From the NCBI RefSeq assembly GCF_035046485.1, contig NC_085137.1, positions 41,223,155 through 41,287,154 on the forward strand: 64,000 nt of DNA. The letters run 5' to 3'. The DNA is from Aedes albopictus. Its lineage: Eukaryota; Arthropoda; Insecta; Diptera; Culicidae. Positions 45,147-58,234 of the stretch are shown one piece after another; within the stretch, counting starts at the first letter, position 1; the number at the start of each line of letters is the position of its first letter. The notes beneath the pieces were generated by a model that searched no databases, was not told where the DNA came from, and saw nothing but the letters and a program-made list of their open reading frames with translations. A program made the translations under genes and the position numbers.

Positions 45147-45646
45147 NNNNNNNNNNNNNNNNNNNNNNNNNNNNNNNNNNNNNNNNNNNNNNNNNNNNNN
45201 NNNNNNNNNNNNNNNNNNNNNNNNNNNNNNNNNNNNNNNNNNNNNNNNNNNNNNNNNNNNNNNNNNNNNNNNNNNNNNNNNNNNNNNNNNNNNNNNNNNN
45301 NNNNNNNNNNNNNNNNNNNNNNNNNNNNNNNNNNNNNNNNNNNNNNNNNNNNNNNNNNNNNNNNNNNNNNNNNNNNNNNNNNNNNNNNNNNNNNNNNNNN
45401 NNNNNNNNNNNNNNNNNNNNNNNNNNNNNNNNNNNNNNNNNNNNNNNNNNNNNNNNNNNNNNNNNNNNNNNNNNNNNNNNNNNNNNNNNNNNNNNNNNNN
45501 NNNNNNNNNNNNNNNNNNNNNNNNNNNNNNNNNNNNNNNNNNNNNNNNNNNNNNNNNNNNNNNNNNNNNNNNNNNNNNNNNNNNNNNNNNNNNNNNNNNN
45601 NNNNNNNNNNNNNNNNNNNNNNNNNNNNNNNNNNNNNNNNNNNNNN
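45147..45646. other. Assembly gap of 500 N
   Basis: Exactly 500 undetermined bases, which suggests a placeholder of unknown true size. Confidence 0.98.
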
Positions 45647-45719
45647 AACAGAGTGACCGTCTGACTATTTTATAGACAGGCAGCCTCTCAGATATTTTAG
45701 TAGTTTATGTTGGATCTTG

Positions 45720-46320
45720 GATCTCGATAAATTCATGTAAAAGAAATCTGAATTCTTCCCAGGTGAAATTTTTCAGATTTCTAGAAGACTTCCCGAAAGA
45801 CTTTTTGATTCTTGCTAAGAAAATCTTGATAGTAAAATTCTAGTGAAAATACCAAAGAAGTTCATTAAGGCCCTCTCGGAATTCCTGGAGAGCTCGGTAA
45901 CCCTGCAGACGTTATCCGGCAAAGAGATTTTCACGTTTCCTGGAGGAATTTTGCTGACATTTTTAGTGGAATTCTATATAATTACACCAGATCCCTCCTT
46001 AAATTCTGTACAGAGTTTTGAAGCACAATTAGGCAGAATTCAAATGAAAATCTGAAGAGTGAGTGAGTAACACAGGAAATAAAAGCGAATATTCTAAAAA
46101 GCTACTTCTGAAAGAATCTCTGATGAAATCCTCTATGAAATTTTAACTGATTTCCTGAGTTCAATAGCAGAATCTACAGAAGAATCTTCAACGGAATGTG
46201 TGAATAAATGTTTGAAAGTTTACCAAAAAATGTGACTTTCTAGAAGCATTACTCGAACCCCCGGAAGAGTATCCTATAGAATCCCTGATATTTTAAGGCA
46301 ATATTAGATGAACACAGACA
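45720..46320. repeat. Degenerate GGAATTCC repeat
   Basis: Diverged units such as GGAATTCCTGGAGAGC (45877) and CCTGGAGGAATTTTG (45940). The 70-codon frame at 45843-46055 lies within it and is not convincing. Confidence 0.55.
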
Positions 46321-46340
46321 GCATTTTAAAAGAAATTGTA

Positions 46341-46416
46341 CTGCCCCTATTCGCATAACAGTCCCATGTTTGCTGGGTTTCCTATTCACATGGGACTGTT
46401 GTGCGAATGGGGGCAG
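46341..46416. mobile_element. GTCCCATGTT hairpin MITE
   Basis: CTGCCCCTATTCGCATAACA at the left is inverted at the right (CGAATGGGGGCAG), with ACAGTCCCATGT/ACATGGGACTGT inside. A 76-bp near-perfect hairpin related to 5332-5376. Confidence 0.65.
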
Positions 46417-46419
46417 TGT

Positions 46420-47100
46420 AGGTTTTTGGGAAATTTTATGACAGTACCCACGGAGTACCTGAAGAAAGAAATATTGAATGTATTGGAGAAGAACTGATTT
46501 TTTTTTCTATAAAATTCTAGAAAATTGTTCAAAATCACAATGGAAGCAGAATAAAATTTTACATAAGGATGTTCACAAAATGTAGCAAATAATTGATGCA
46601 TACATGATTTTCTTTGAAGACCAGGTAGTTCACCAAAAATGTTTCGATATTTTTTCCATCCTTTTTTTTATGACATTCGCAAAAAAAAAATCGCGTAGGA
46701 ACAGTGACATTAATTTCAATAATATTTTCTTATAGATTTCATTTCCTTGTTATAAAAAGGACTTTTACAACAGACTTTCATCTTGTACCGACTATTCGAA
46801 CTTTCAAAGTATTATACCTTCTTCAAATGAGTGTAATCAGTTTTCCCGGGTAGACGAGAGTATCTAAATGAGATCTCTAATCAAACAATTTGTGATGACA
46901 TATCTCTTAGTGATTTTTAAGTGTTATTCAAAGACTTACTGAATATCGCACGAATAACTCAAAGTGATATGATATCAATTTTGTTTCTTGTCGAAATATC
47001 TGAAAATTTCTACATAAGAACAAATTTAGTTCATCTGACCGTGCTGCGAATGTATGGAACTGCAGGACAAAAGTAATAACTAACGTACCATACATTTTTC
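46420..47100. other. Gene-free AT-rich stretch
   Basis: No coding or repeat structure recognised. Confidence 0.4.
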
Positions 47101-47107
47101 TCAATAG

Positions 47108-47274
47108 GGCAGCATCCATTTATTACGTAACGCTAAAATCAACATTTTTCGACCCTCCCTCCCCCCTCCGTAACGCTTTTTTGTATGAAAACTCGAAAAT
47201 TTTTGTATGGACCGTAACGCTCGGCTATACTCCCCCCCTCCCCCTAGAGCGTTACGTAATTTGTAGATGGCGCC
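47108..47274. mobile_element. TTACGTAACGC MITE with TAG target duplication
   Basis: The ends GGCAGCATCCATTTATTACG and CGTAATTTGTAGATGGCGCC are inverted, with GTAACGC inside each end, pyrimidine-rich tracts between, and TAG at 47105-47107 and 47275-47277. Its architecture parallels the CACGTAGAC MITEs. Confidence 0.65.
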
Positions 47275-47279
47275 TAGTG

Positions 47280-48540
47280 TCTTCGGTGAAGTTGACAAAC
47301 TTGATAAAAGCTACTATTTGCATAAATGTCCTATGTATAATTTATAATCGCTTAAGTGTATTAAACGCCAATTTATTTAAATCTTGCTGTTTTTTTTTTT
47401 AGAATGCAGTTTAGGCAACTGTATAAACATACAGATCATAATAAAAAGGTAATTGCAAGAATGACTTATTCACCAAACTTTATTTTCACCGAACATTTTG
47501 TTTCTTGAAGGTCGTGCGTTTGGCCATTTCTTGTCTAGTTGCATACTTTAAAACTGGAGAAATCGTTGAAGTTTACCCTCAATTTCTTCGTAGAAATCAG
47601 CAGTTTCATAAGGAAACGAGGGAACAACATAAACTGATATATTTTTCGTTTGAATAGATCAGAAAAGAACACTTGATCGAAAATATCTTCGATTTTGACT
47701 ATAAATACATCACTCGGAAAAAGCTCGATAACTAACAAATTAGCAAGTAAAAGCAGCTGGAGTCGAATTCAGTATTCAGCGGACACTGCAAAGAAAACAT
47801 GGTGAAAAATTCAGAGAGGTCTTTTGAGGTCATTTTATGTTTCATCAATTTGAATTTTGGGGTCGTTTGTCCTCTACGCCACATAATACTTACATTATGA
47901 CATTTTATTTTCACAAATATCAAAACTTGTTGCCGTGCTAAACGAAAAAAAATAGATTCTACTGATGTGTTGTAGATCTTCCATTTTGTTTTTCACTGAA
48001 AACTTAAACGTTTAATATGTTGAGCTAGGCCAAAGATGAATCTGTTACAAAATATTATTTATCTATAGACAACGAAAACACTGTTTGGTAATCTAGGTTT
48101 TTTTGGTATAATAAACACGATCTTTAAGCTTATAATGGTTGAGCAACATACTTCAAAGCATGTATGAACAGCATGGCATACTAGATTGAACAAAATTTTA
48201 TAGTCAATTTTTTCACTTTTGTCTATGGGGCGCAGCACTGTGCGACGGCTCAATGTAAGTGAATTGACATGTGTCCCTTTCTGAGCTGTGGAAACGAAGA
48301 ACCTTATGCTCTTATTCCTCTAATGTTAACAACAGTGAGCTACAGTTATGGCTCAAGCTTCTGTCATCACTTTTCCGGAAAATGAAAGCAGTTTTTTTCG
48401 CCGTTAACCAAAAACATGACCACGAAAATGTATTCACTGTATTCCATTCCCGAGGTAGAATGCAGTGAATACGTTTGCATGGCAGAATCTTTTGTTTAGA
48501 AAGAAAAAAAATGTGCTTTCAAATGTTTGTTTAACGTTAA
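47280..48540. other. Gene-free stretch
   Basis: AT-rich, no supported gene. A short palindrome (GTATTCACTG/CAGTGAATAC) lies around 48430-48472. The final ~30 bases may be the 5' part of a tRNA-like sequence split by the element at 48549. Confidence 0.4.
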
Positions 48541-48548
48541 GTGGTAAG
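48541..48548 (+). repeat. Left 8-bp target duplication of hAT-like element
   Basis: GTGGTAAG, identical to 57079-57086. Confidence 0.85.
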
Positions 48549-48589
48549 CACTAGCGTGCACAGGGGGGGGCAAGGGGGGGCACTTGCCC

Positions 48590-51185
48590 CCCCTTCTATA
48601 AAAATTCTATGCACCATTTTTGCAGTTCTTGCGCAATGTTGAGAATCACTGAGCTATGGTGCACCATTGACACATACAATTTCTTAGTATCTCATGCACA
48701 ACCATGATGTTCTCAAAATCATCTAGGCTAATCTCACGCACCATCTTCTAACTAATCAGTGATGTCCGCGCCACATTTGAAAAACATGCACCATTTTGGC
48801 ATTTCGTATTCCAAAACTGTATTCTATGTACGTGAACCATGGTGACTTCGGCACCATTTTTGCAATTCGTGCACCTAGCCATACGAAATAACGAGTATCA
48901 TTGAATAACAGTGACGAGTTATACAGCACACTAACATCATGCACCTTCTTCAAAGCTTTCAATGCACCATCATGATGTCCACAGAATGATCTAGGTATCC
49001 ACGTATTATGATGATCGCATGGAATGTCTTTTTATCAATTAAGTATCTAATACCTCATACTGATATGCACCATCACAACTCTTCAAGCACCATTTCAGCG
49101 TTTATCATATCATCTAGGCATCTAAAGCACCGTAATGCCGTGAGCATCACATAAAATACATTTTTTGTATCCTATGCACCATTTTTGCAATTCATGCACC
49201 TAACCATGCAACATGTTGATAAGCTTTGTAAAACGGTGACATCTTATGCACCATTATGATGTGGTTCACAAGTGAATTTGATGCACCATTTTGGCATTTC
49301 GCATACAAAATAGCATTCCTTGTACCTGGCCTATGTGGATTTCCGTGCCACATTGAGTTTCCTGCACCATTTTTGCAATTAGTGCACCTACATATGGAAT
49401 TTGTTGAGTATAACTGAATCATGGTAAAACTAATGCACCATACAGGCATCATGTAGCTCCTTTGTATTCCATGCACCACCACGATGATCACATAAATATC
49501 TAAGCACCATCTCACGCGTCATCTAAGCGTTTAATTCAAATTTGAATTTCATAAGCTCCATTTTGCCATACCGTACACCCAACTGTATTCCATGTACCTG
49601 ATCCATGTTGACTTTCGCACCACATTAAATTCTACGCACCATTTTAGCAATTCTTGCTTTAATCTAACCACGCAATGTTGAGAATCACTGAATCATGGTG
49701 GCAACAAATGCACCACTGATACATACAATTTCTTACTATCTCATGCACAACCATGATGTTCTTAGAATCATTTAGGCTAATCTCACGCACCATCTTTTAA
49801 CTAATCAGTGATGTCAGCACCATATTCGAATAACATGCACCATTTTGGCATTTCGTATTCCAAAACTGTAATCCATGTACGTGAACCATGGTGACTTCGG
49901 CACCACATTGAATTCCAAGCACCATTTTTGCAATTCGTGCACCTAGCCATACACATTGTCGAGTGTCGCTGAATAACGGTGACAACTAATACAGCACACT
50001 AACATCATGTACTTTCTTCAAAGCGTCCACAGAATGATCTAGGTATCCACGCATCATGCTGTTCTCATGCACTATCTTTTAATCAACTAGGAATCTAATG
50101 CATCATACTGATATGCACCATCATTGATTTTCATGCACCATCAAAGCTTTCCAAGCACCATTTCAGCGTTTATTATATCATCTGGGCATCTGATGCACCA
50201 TAATGTTGTGAGCATCACATAAAGTACTTTTATTTTGTATTCTATGCACCATTTTTGCAAATCGTGCACCTAATCATGCAACATGTTGTTAATCTTTGAA
50301 TAACGGTGACAACTAATGCAGCACACAAGTAAGTATCATACGCTTTCTTCAAAACTTTCCATGCACCATTTTGGCATTCACTATATCATCTAGGCATCTT
50401 ATGCACCATTACTATGTGGTTTATATTTGAATTTGATGCACCATTTTGGCATTTCGCATACAAAATAGTATTCCACGTACCTGGAACATGTTGATTTCTG
50501 TGCCACATTGAGTTTCCTGCACCTTTGCACGAATTGCAAGTGCACCTTAATATGAAACATGACGAGTATAACAGAATCATGGTGAAGCTAATGCACCATA
50601 CTGGCATCATTCATTCCATGCACCACCATGATGTTCACAGAATCATCTAGGCACCATCTCACGCACCATCTTTGAATCAAATATGTGTCTAATTGCGAAA
50701 TCATGCACCATCGTTAAATTTCTTGCATTAAAAAAGCTTTTATTGCATAATCGTGGCGTTCTATTGCACCATTATTATTGTATGAAGTTTCGTACATCGA
50801 AATAGCATTTCTTGTACGATATCAACTCTAATGCTTCATATCAGCATTCAATGCACCATACCAATGAACTCAGTGTTATCAGTAGATCCTATACACCACG
50901 GTGACATCATGCACCTTCATTGCCGCATGCAATTTGATTTTTACGCAGCACCAACATTTTTATGTTTACACCATCTCCAAATCTCATGCTTTATCTTAGC
51001 TTTCTAAAAATCAAATTGCAATTACTTGCCACGCATGCACTATTCCAACATTCCCTTGATCATTAGGGTATAATGTACTATACTCACATCACACACCTTT
51101 TTAAAATTCTATGCACCTTGGTGTTCATTGTATCATCCACAATTGAATTTTATTTACCATTTTGTGATTCGCGCATCAAAACAGC
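48590..51185. repeat. TGCACCAT-rich repeat with ~1.05-kb higher-order units
   Basis: Short words (GCACCAT, CATGATG, TTTTGGCATTTCG) recur densely. GTTGAGAATCACTGA at 48638 recurs at 49677 (1039 apart) and CATGCAACATGTTG at 49205 recurs at 50275 (1070 apart), so about two and a half long units exist. Frames on the minus strand are repeat artefacts. Confidence 0.8.
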
Positions 51186-51189
51186 ATTC

Positions 51190-54100
51190 CCTGGATCATT
51201 TTGAGAATCACTTTACCAGCTCGAGAAATATCTGGAGAAATCCGTGGAGGCATTCCAGAAGAAATCCCTGGAGGAATTTCAAGAGGAATCTTTGAAGAAC
51301 TTTCTGGAGGAATCCCTGAAGGCATTACCAAAGAAGTGCTTGAAAGAATTTTTGAACGAAGCTGTCAAAAACTGGAAGAGGAGTCTAGAGAAATTCCTGT
51401 AGAATTTGCAGGAGGAACTACTAAAAGAATTGCTGGAAAAATTATTTAAGGAATACCCTGGAGGCATTTCTAAAGGAATCCTTGAAGAATTTTCTGGGGG
51501 AATTCCTAGAGGAATTCGTGAAAAAATTCATGGAGGAATTTCTGAAGAAATATTTCGAAAACTCCTGGACAAATTTCTGGAAGAGTTCCAGCAGTGGCTC
51601 ATTGACGAACCCCTGGAGGATTTCCTAGAGTAAACTCTGGAGGCATTCCTGGAAGAAACCCTGGAGAAATTCCTGGACGAATTTCTGGAGGAATCTCTGA
51701 AGGCATTCCTGAAGGAATCCTTGGAAGAATTCCTGCAGGTTTACTTGTAAGAATTCCTGGAGGAACTTTTGGAAGAATGTCCGGAGGAATTTCTGCAGGA
51801 ATCCCTGATGAAATTTCTGGAGGGACATTTGGAGGAGTTTCTAGAAGAATTCCTGGAGGAAGCTATGAGAAATTCCTGGAGAAATCCCTGATGTAATCCC
51901 TGGAGGAATTCCTGAAGGAATTACAGGATGAAACACTGGAGGGGTAACAGAAGGAATCCATGAAATAATTCATGGAGGAATTCCAGGATGAATTGCTGGA
52001 GGAAATCCTTGGAAAATAAATAAATTTGTGGAAGAATTACTCGAGGAATTCAATGACGAATCTTTGCAAAAATTACTGGAGAAATCTCTGGAGGAATTTG
52101 TGGATCAATTTCTGGAGGAATCAGTGGAGGCATTCCTGAAGGAATTTTTGGAAGAATCCGTGAAAAAATTCTTGGAGGAATTTCTGGAGGCATTCTTTCA
52201 AGAATCATTGGAAGAATTTCTGGCGGATTTTCAGGAGGAATACTTGGAGGAATCCCTGGAGACATTCATAGAGGAAATCCTAGAGAAAGCTTTGGAAAAT
52301 TCCTGGAGAAATCCCTGTTGTAATCCTAGGAGGAATTTATGAAGGAATCCGTGAAGAAATTCCAGGATGAAACCCTGGAGAATTACTAGAGAAACTTCTG
52401 AAAGGATCCCTAGAGGTTTTTCTGGAGAAATTCCTAAAAAAAATGTAGGAATTCCTGGAAGAATTTCTAGAGGATTTCCTGAAGGAATTCTTTGAAAAAT
52501 TTCTGGAAAAATATTTGCTGCTTTCTGGAGGAATGATTAAAGGAACTCCTCAAGCAAAAGAATTCCAAGAGGGATTTTTTAGGAATATCTGAAGAAATTC
52601 ATTGATGAATCCCTGGAGGAATTCCTGGTGAAATCCATGGAGGAATACCTGTAGAAATTATTCGATGAATTCCTGGAACAGTTCCAGGAGAAGTTTTTTT
52701 TTCTGGAGGAATCCGTGGATAAATTCTTGTTGGAATACCTAGAGGAATTCTTGGGAGGAATCCATGAAGAATTTTTTAGATGATTTTCTGGAGCAATTAA
52801 TAGAGAAATTTTTATAGTTGTCCCAGGAGAAATTTCTCGAAAGATTCCTTGAAAAATTCCAGAAAAAAAAATCCTGAAAAAATTTCTGTAGAAATTTCTC
52901 GAGGAATTCCTGGAAGAGTTTCGGGAGAAATTTCTTCAGGATTTTCTGGAGAAATCCGAGCAGGAATATTTTAGGAGTCCTTGCAGAAATTCCTGGAGGA
53001 ATCGCAGGAATCAGAGATATTCAAGATGGAATAAACGAAGGAATTTTTGAAGGAATAATGGAGAATTCCGAGAGGAATTCCTGAAAGAATTCTTTGAGGT
53101 ATTTTTTGCGAAACATTCCTGGAAAAAATCCTGAATGATTTTCTTGAGGAATCTCTGGAGAAATTCCTGAAGGAATCCATATTTGCATTCCAGGAGGTAT
53201 TTCTGGATAAATTCCTCCAGAATTTTTTGGAGGAATTCATTTATGAATTCTTAGAGGAATAACTAGAGAAATTCCTGGATGAATTCTTCAAGGAATTTCT
53301 GGACAAATATTTAAAGCTTCCTGGAGGAATGTCTGGAGGAACTCCTCGAGGAATTAATGAAGGATTTTTTTGAGCAATTTCTGAATAAACTCATGGATGA
53401 ATTCCCGAAGAAATTTGGGAGGAATCCATGAAGAAATCTCTGGAGGAATTCCTAGAGAAATTCACGGAAAAGATCCAGGAAAAATTCTTTTAGGATTTTC
53501 TGGAGGAATAAGTCGACAAATTTCTGGAAGAATCCCTGGACACAATATTGGAGGAATTCTGGCAGAAATTCTTAGAGAATTTTCTGCAGGAATTCCGGCA
53601 GCAATCCCTGGAGGTATTTCATGGGGATTCCATGGAAGTATCCCTGGAGGAATTCCTAGAAGAGTTCTGGGAGAAATTGATTTAGGATTATGTGGAGGAT
53701 TCCGTGGAGGATTTTCTGGAAAAATCCCTGGATGAATGTCATGAGAAATTTCTGGTGGAATCCATGGAGGGAGGATTTTCTGAAGGAATTGCTGAAAAAA
53801 TCCTGGAGAAATTCCTGGAGGAATCCATGGAGGTATCCCTGAAGGAATTCTTGGAAGGGTTCCGGGAGACATTCCTTAAAGATTCTCTGGAGGAATTTTG
53901 ACAGAAATTCCTAGAGGATTTTCTGGAGTAATTCCTGGAGGTATTTCTGGATGAATTTTTGAAGAAATTCATGAATAAATCGTTGAAGGAATGAATCCCT
54001 GACGAAGTCCTTGAGAATTTCCTGTAGAATTTCCTGGAGGAATCCATGGAAGCATTGCTCGAGAAATTCCAGGAGGAATTCCTGGAAGAGTTCCGGGAGA

Positions 54101-56660
54101 AATTCCTTTAGGATTTTCTGGTGGAATCTGTAGAGAAATTCCTTGAAGAATCCCTTTAGGAAATATTGAAGAAATTCTGGCAGACATTCCTAGAGGATTT
54201 TTTCTAGAAGAAATTTCACGAGGTGTCTTTGGAGGTAATTCTGAAGAAATTTCTGGAGTATTTATTGGAGGAATTCCTGGAGGAATTATTTGGAGAAATT
54301 CTGGAGAAATATATGAGGCTTCATGTAGAAATTTCTGAAGGAACTCCTCGAGGAATTTCTGGAGGAATTTCTGCAGGATTTTGTTTTAAATTTCTGAAGA
54401 AATTTTTTAACGAATCCCTGCAGGAACTCCTTGAAAAACTCCTAGAAAAAGTTCTGAGGAAATTATTTGAGGAATGCAAGGAGAAATCCCTGTAGTTCTG
54501 GTGAAAATTCCCAGAGCATTTTTTCGAAGAATCCTTGGAGGAGTTCCTGGTAGAATTTCTGGCGCTCTTCCTTAAGAAATTTCTGAGAGAATTCCCGGAG
54601 GAATTTTTGCGAAGTTTCTGAAGAAATTCATGGATGAATCCTCGGAGGAATTCCTGAAGAGATGCATTGAGAATTTCCTAGAGGAATTCATGGGGGATTT
54701 TTTCAAGAAATTCTATGAGGAATTCCTGGAAGAGTTCCGTAAACAATTCATTTTGGATTATCTGTAGGAATCCGAGGGTCAATTCTTGGAGGAATCCCTA
54801 GAAGAAATATTGTAAGAATCCTGACAGTCATTCCTAAAAGAAAATTTCAGGAGGAATCTCTGGAGGAATTATTGGAGTATTTACCAGAGGAATTATTTGA
54901 GGAATTTCTGGTGAAATATATTAGGCTTCCTGGAAAAAATAATGGAGGAATGTCTGAAGGAACTTCTCGAGGAATATTTGGAGGAATTTCTGAAGACATT
55001 CATTATTGCATCCCTGGAGGAATTCCTGAAGAAATTTCTTGAAAAATCCTGGAGAAATTCCTAGGGGATTCCGTGGAGGATTCCCTGGTGGAATTTCTTG
55101 CGTAATTATTCGAGGAACTCCTGGAAGAGTTTCGGGTGAAATTACTTTAGGATTTTCTGGTGGAGTCCATGGATGAATTTCGGGGAGAAATCCCTAGAGG
55201 CATCTCGGAGGAATTTCTGGAGGAATGTCTGAAGGAACTACTCGAGCAAATTCCTTAAGGAATTTCTGGGGGATTTTTTGAGGAATTTCTGAAGAAATAT
55301 ATGAATGATTGAATGAAATGAATGATTGGATAAATTGCTGGAGAAAATCCTGAAGAAATTCCCGGAGGAATCCGTGTAGGATTTCCTGGACAAATTGCAG
55401 AATTCCTCGAGGAATTCTTGGAAGGGTTCCGGGAGACATTCTTGGGAAACTCAGACAGAAATTCATAGAGGATTTTCTAGAGGAATGCCTGGAGGAATTC
55501 CTGGTGGAATTTCTGGAGGATTTTCTGTGGAATTTCTGAAGAAATCCATGGATGGATCACTGGAGGAATTTCTGATGAAATTGTTTGAGAATTTCCTGGA
55601 GGAATCCATTGATAAATCCTTGGAGAAATTTCTCGAGGAATACCTGGAAGATTTCCGTGAGAAATTCCTTTAGCATGTTATGGAGGCATCCGTGGAGGAA
55701 ATATTGGGGGAATTCTGACAGACAGACATTCAGGATTTTTCCTAAAAAAATGTCAAAAGGGGTCTCTGGAGGAATTTTAGGAGTATTTTCTGGAGGAATT
55801 CCTGGAGGATTTATTTGAGGAATTTCAGGAGAAATATATGACGCTTCCTGGAGAAATGTCTAAAGAACCCCTCGAGGAATTTCTAAAGGAATATCTGAAG
55901 GAATTTCTGAAAAATCCTGGAAAAAAACCCTGGAGAAAATACTGGAGGAATCTGTGGAGGGTTTCCTGTGGAGATTCCTCGAGAAATTTTTAGAAGAGTT
56001 CCGGGAGACATTCTTTTAGGATTCTCTGGAGAAATTCTGGCAGAAATTCCTAGAGGATTTTCTGGAGAAATCCCTGGAGGAATTTCATGAAGAATTCTTG
56101 GAGGATTTTTTTTTTTTTGAGGAATTCCTGTAGGAATTTCTGGCGTTATTTTTCGAGAAATTTCTGAAGGAATTTCTGGAGGAATTTTAGAAGGATTTTT
56201 TGAAATAATTTATGGATGAGTCCTTGAAGGAATTCCTGAAGAAATTCGTTGAGAATTTCCTGGATAATTTTCTGAAGGAACTCCTGGATGAATTTTTCAA
56301 GGAATTCCTTCAAGAGAATTCCTTCAAGGAATTTTTCAAGAGATTCTTCATTATTATTTATTATTTTCTGGGGGATTCCGTGGAGCAATTCCTAGAGGAA
56401 TCCCTGGAGGAAATATTGGGAGAATTCTGAAAGACATTCCTAGAGGATTTTTTCTAGAAGAAATTCCTGGAGGTAATTTTGGAAGAATTTCTGGAGTATT
56501 TTCTGAAGGAATTCCTGGAGGAATTATTTTAAGAATTTCTGGAGAAATATATGAGACTTCCTGGAGGAATTTCTGAATGAATTATTGGAAGATTTTTTGG
56601 GGGAATTCCTGGAGGAACTCATGCACGAATCTTTGGAGAAATCCTGGAGGAATCTCTGTA
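51190..56660. repeat. GGAATTCC 12-bp tandem repeat inside the hAT-like element
   Basis: Continuous diverged 12-base units (ATTCCTGGAGGA type). Because 12 is a multiple of three, each frame gives four-residue periods such as FLEE, IPGG or SWRN, producing many frames of 60-140 codons on both strands. None has a recognisable domain. Confidence 0.85.
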
Positions 56661-57078
56661 GATTGCAACAAGGATTTCGATCAAAATGTTCTATCTAGCA
56701 ATTTTGACATTCTCCAATTCTAGCATCACTAATTGTCCAGGATCAAAATTCTTTCACAACGACAATATTTTTTATCTATAATTGATAATTTTCTCGATAT
56801 TCTCCATTGTATTTGATACGTTTATAAAATTTTATAAGAGTCGAGATAATGACTTCATATTAAAGTTTCGCATTGCCTTGAAATCATCACCATCCGAAGC
56901 CTTCTCCAGAATCCCAATATGAAGTACTTGGCGATGTTAGCACCACAACATGTTGAAACCCCTACTTGGGAATTCGTATTACGTGTAACACCATAATTCT
57001 ATTTTGCACCATGGTCATACATATATTGCACCATTATTATAGTGCCCCCCCTAAGCAAGAACCCTGCGCACGCTAGTG

Positions 57079-57086
57079 GTGGTAAG
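57079..57086 (+). repeat. Right 8-bp target duplication of hAT-like element
   Basis: GTGGTAAG, identical to 48541-48548. Confidence 0.85.
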
Positions 57087-58230
57087 CATTGCCGCTTGTG
57101 GATCCTGAGGTCAAAGTTTCGATGCTGGCTGTTTGCCTATTTTTTCTTCATTTTCAAGGAAAAAAGTCAACAAAACTTGGTTGATATTCTTCTTATCTTG
57201 TAATATCTTAACGAGCTGTTATTAAGCACTATCCATACTAAATTTTAATATTATTTCTGCTGTTTTACCTCTTATCCCAATCAAACCAGTATCAGTTTTA
57301 TTCATCAGTAATTCATTTAGTAATAATTGAATGTGTTATACATTACATTTTCTCGGGTTGTACCTTTTAAATCCACCCTCTAATATTGGAGGGCGGAATT
57401 AAAAGTTACAAAACTGATTACACTCATTCAAAGACTTGCATGCTGAATTTCGTGTAAGAAAGGGGAATTAAAGTTGATGATTGTAGAGTTAGTTGGTTTT
57501 ATTGATAAAAAAATTTTGCAATCAGGAAATCGTGAAAATTTGTATCAAGTTTTAGACCAACTGTGTATACAAAATGCTCTAAGTAGTGTCCTACTAGAAT
57601 AATAATTTGGGTTTGGTAATATCCGGGAAGTTAGTCCATACCCGGGAAAAATCCGGGAATCGGAAAACTGAATTTGAATGGACACCCTGAATACTGCGGG
57701 ATGAAAACAAAACTCTGATTGCTCCTATAGTTTCACAACAAATGCCTTTGTACCTGCCCGTGGGTTTCTCAAAGAATACACCTGAGTTATTTAGTAATTT
57801 GAACAGGATTTTTACCAGAAATTTCTTTAGGAAGTACCTTCTAAAATCCCGTAAAATCGCCTAAATGGTTTCAACTCTGTAGCTCAAAATTCTTGTCAGG
57901 TATAACAGATAAAAAAACCTTACTTTTCGAGAAAGTTCTCTAAAAGTTGATGGTCGATTTGGAAAATGTTGTAATAAGTTCAAAACAGGAAAGCATTACC
58001 CTACAAGTTAGATTTATTGTGTATTTCAAAACTGTCGGGAGTTTTAATCTTTCACAAACAGTTGATTATGAATATCTGGATAACAAGAGCAAGTATAAAC
58101 AGCAAGATATGCAAACAAGATCTTTATTACTACATGGCCCCACGTCTCATGAATAAGCTGATGGGTGGTTCGTTGATAACAAAACAACTCTATTGCATAA
58201 AACAACATCTGCTATAAGATGAACAAGCGG
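57087..58230. other. Gene-free stretch
   Basis: Begins with a B-box-like GTTTCGATGCTGGC, possibly an old tRNA-like sequence hit by the hAT-like element. A TTTTACCTCTTATCCCAATC stretch near 57265 resembles the right end of the MITE at 34981-35304. CCGGGAA-rich DNA ending GGACACCCTG near 57685 may be another transposon end. No gene. Confidence 0.4.
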
Positions 58231-58234
58231 CAAT

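Larger units (their letters stand above)
48549..57078. mobile_element. 8.5-kb non-autonomous hAT-like transposon loaded with satellites
   Basis: CACTAGCGTGCACAGGG at the left is inverted at the right end (CCCTGCGCACGCTAGTG), with poly-G/poly-C GGGGGGGCA tracts just inside. The 8-bp duplication GTGGTAAG (48541-48548 and 57079-57086) is exact. Eight-base duplications and CA(C/G)-type ends are known for hAT elements. The cargo is a TGCACCAT repeat region (48590-51185), a degenerate GGAATTCC 12-bp array (51190-56660) and a short TGCACCAT remnant at the right end (56935-57040). No transposase frame, so movement would need a helper. Confidence 0.8.

Noticed and set aside
51201..56430. Many 60-112-codon frames with EEFLEE or GGIPGG periods
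   Set aside because: They follow the 12-bp repeat period and occur on both strands.
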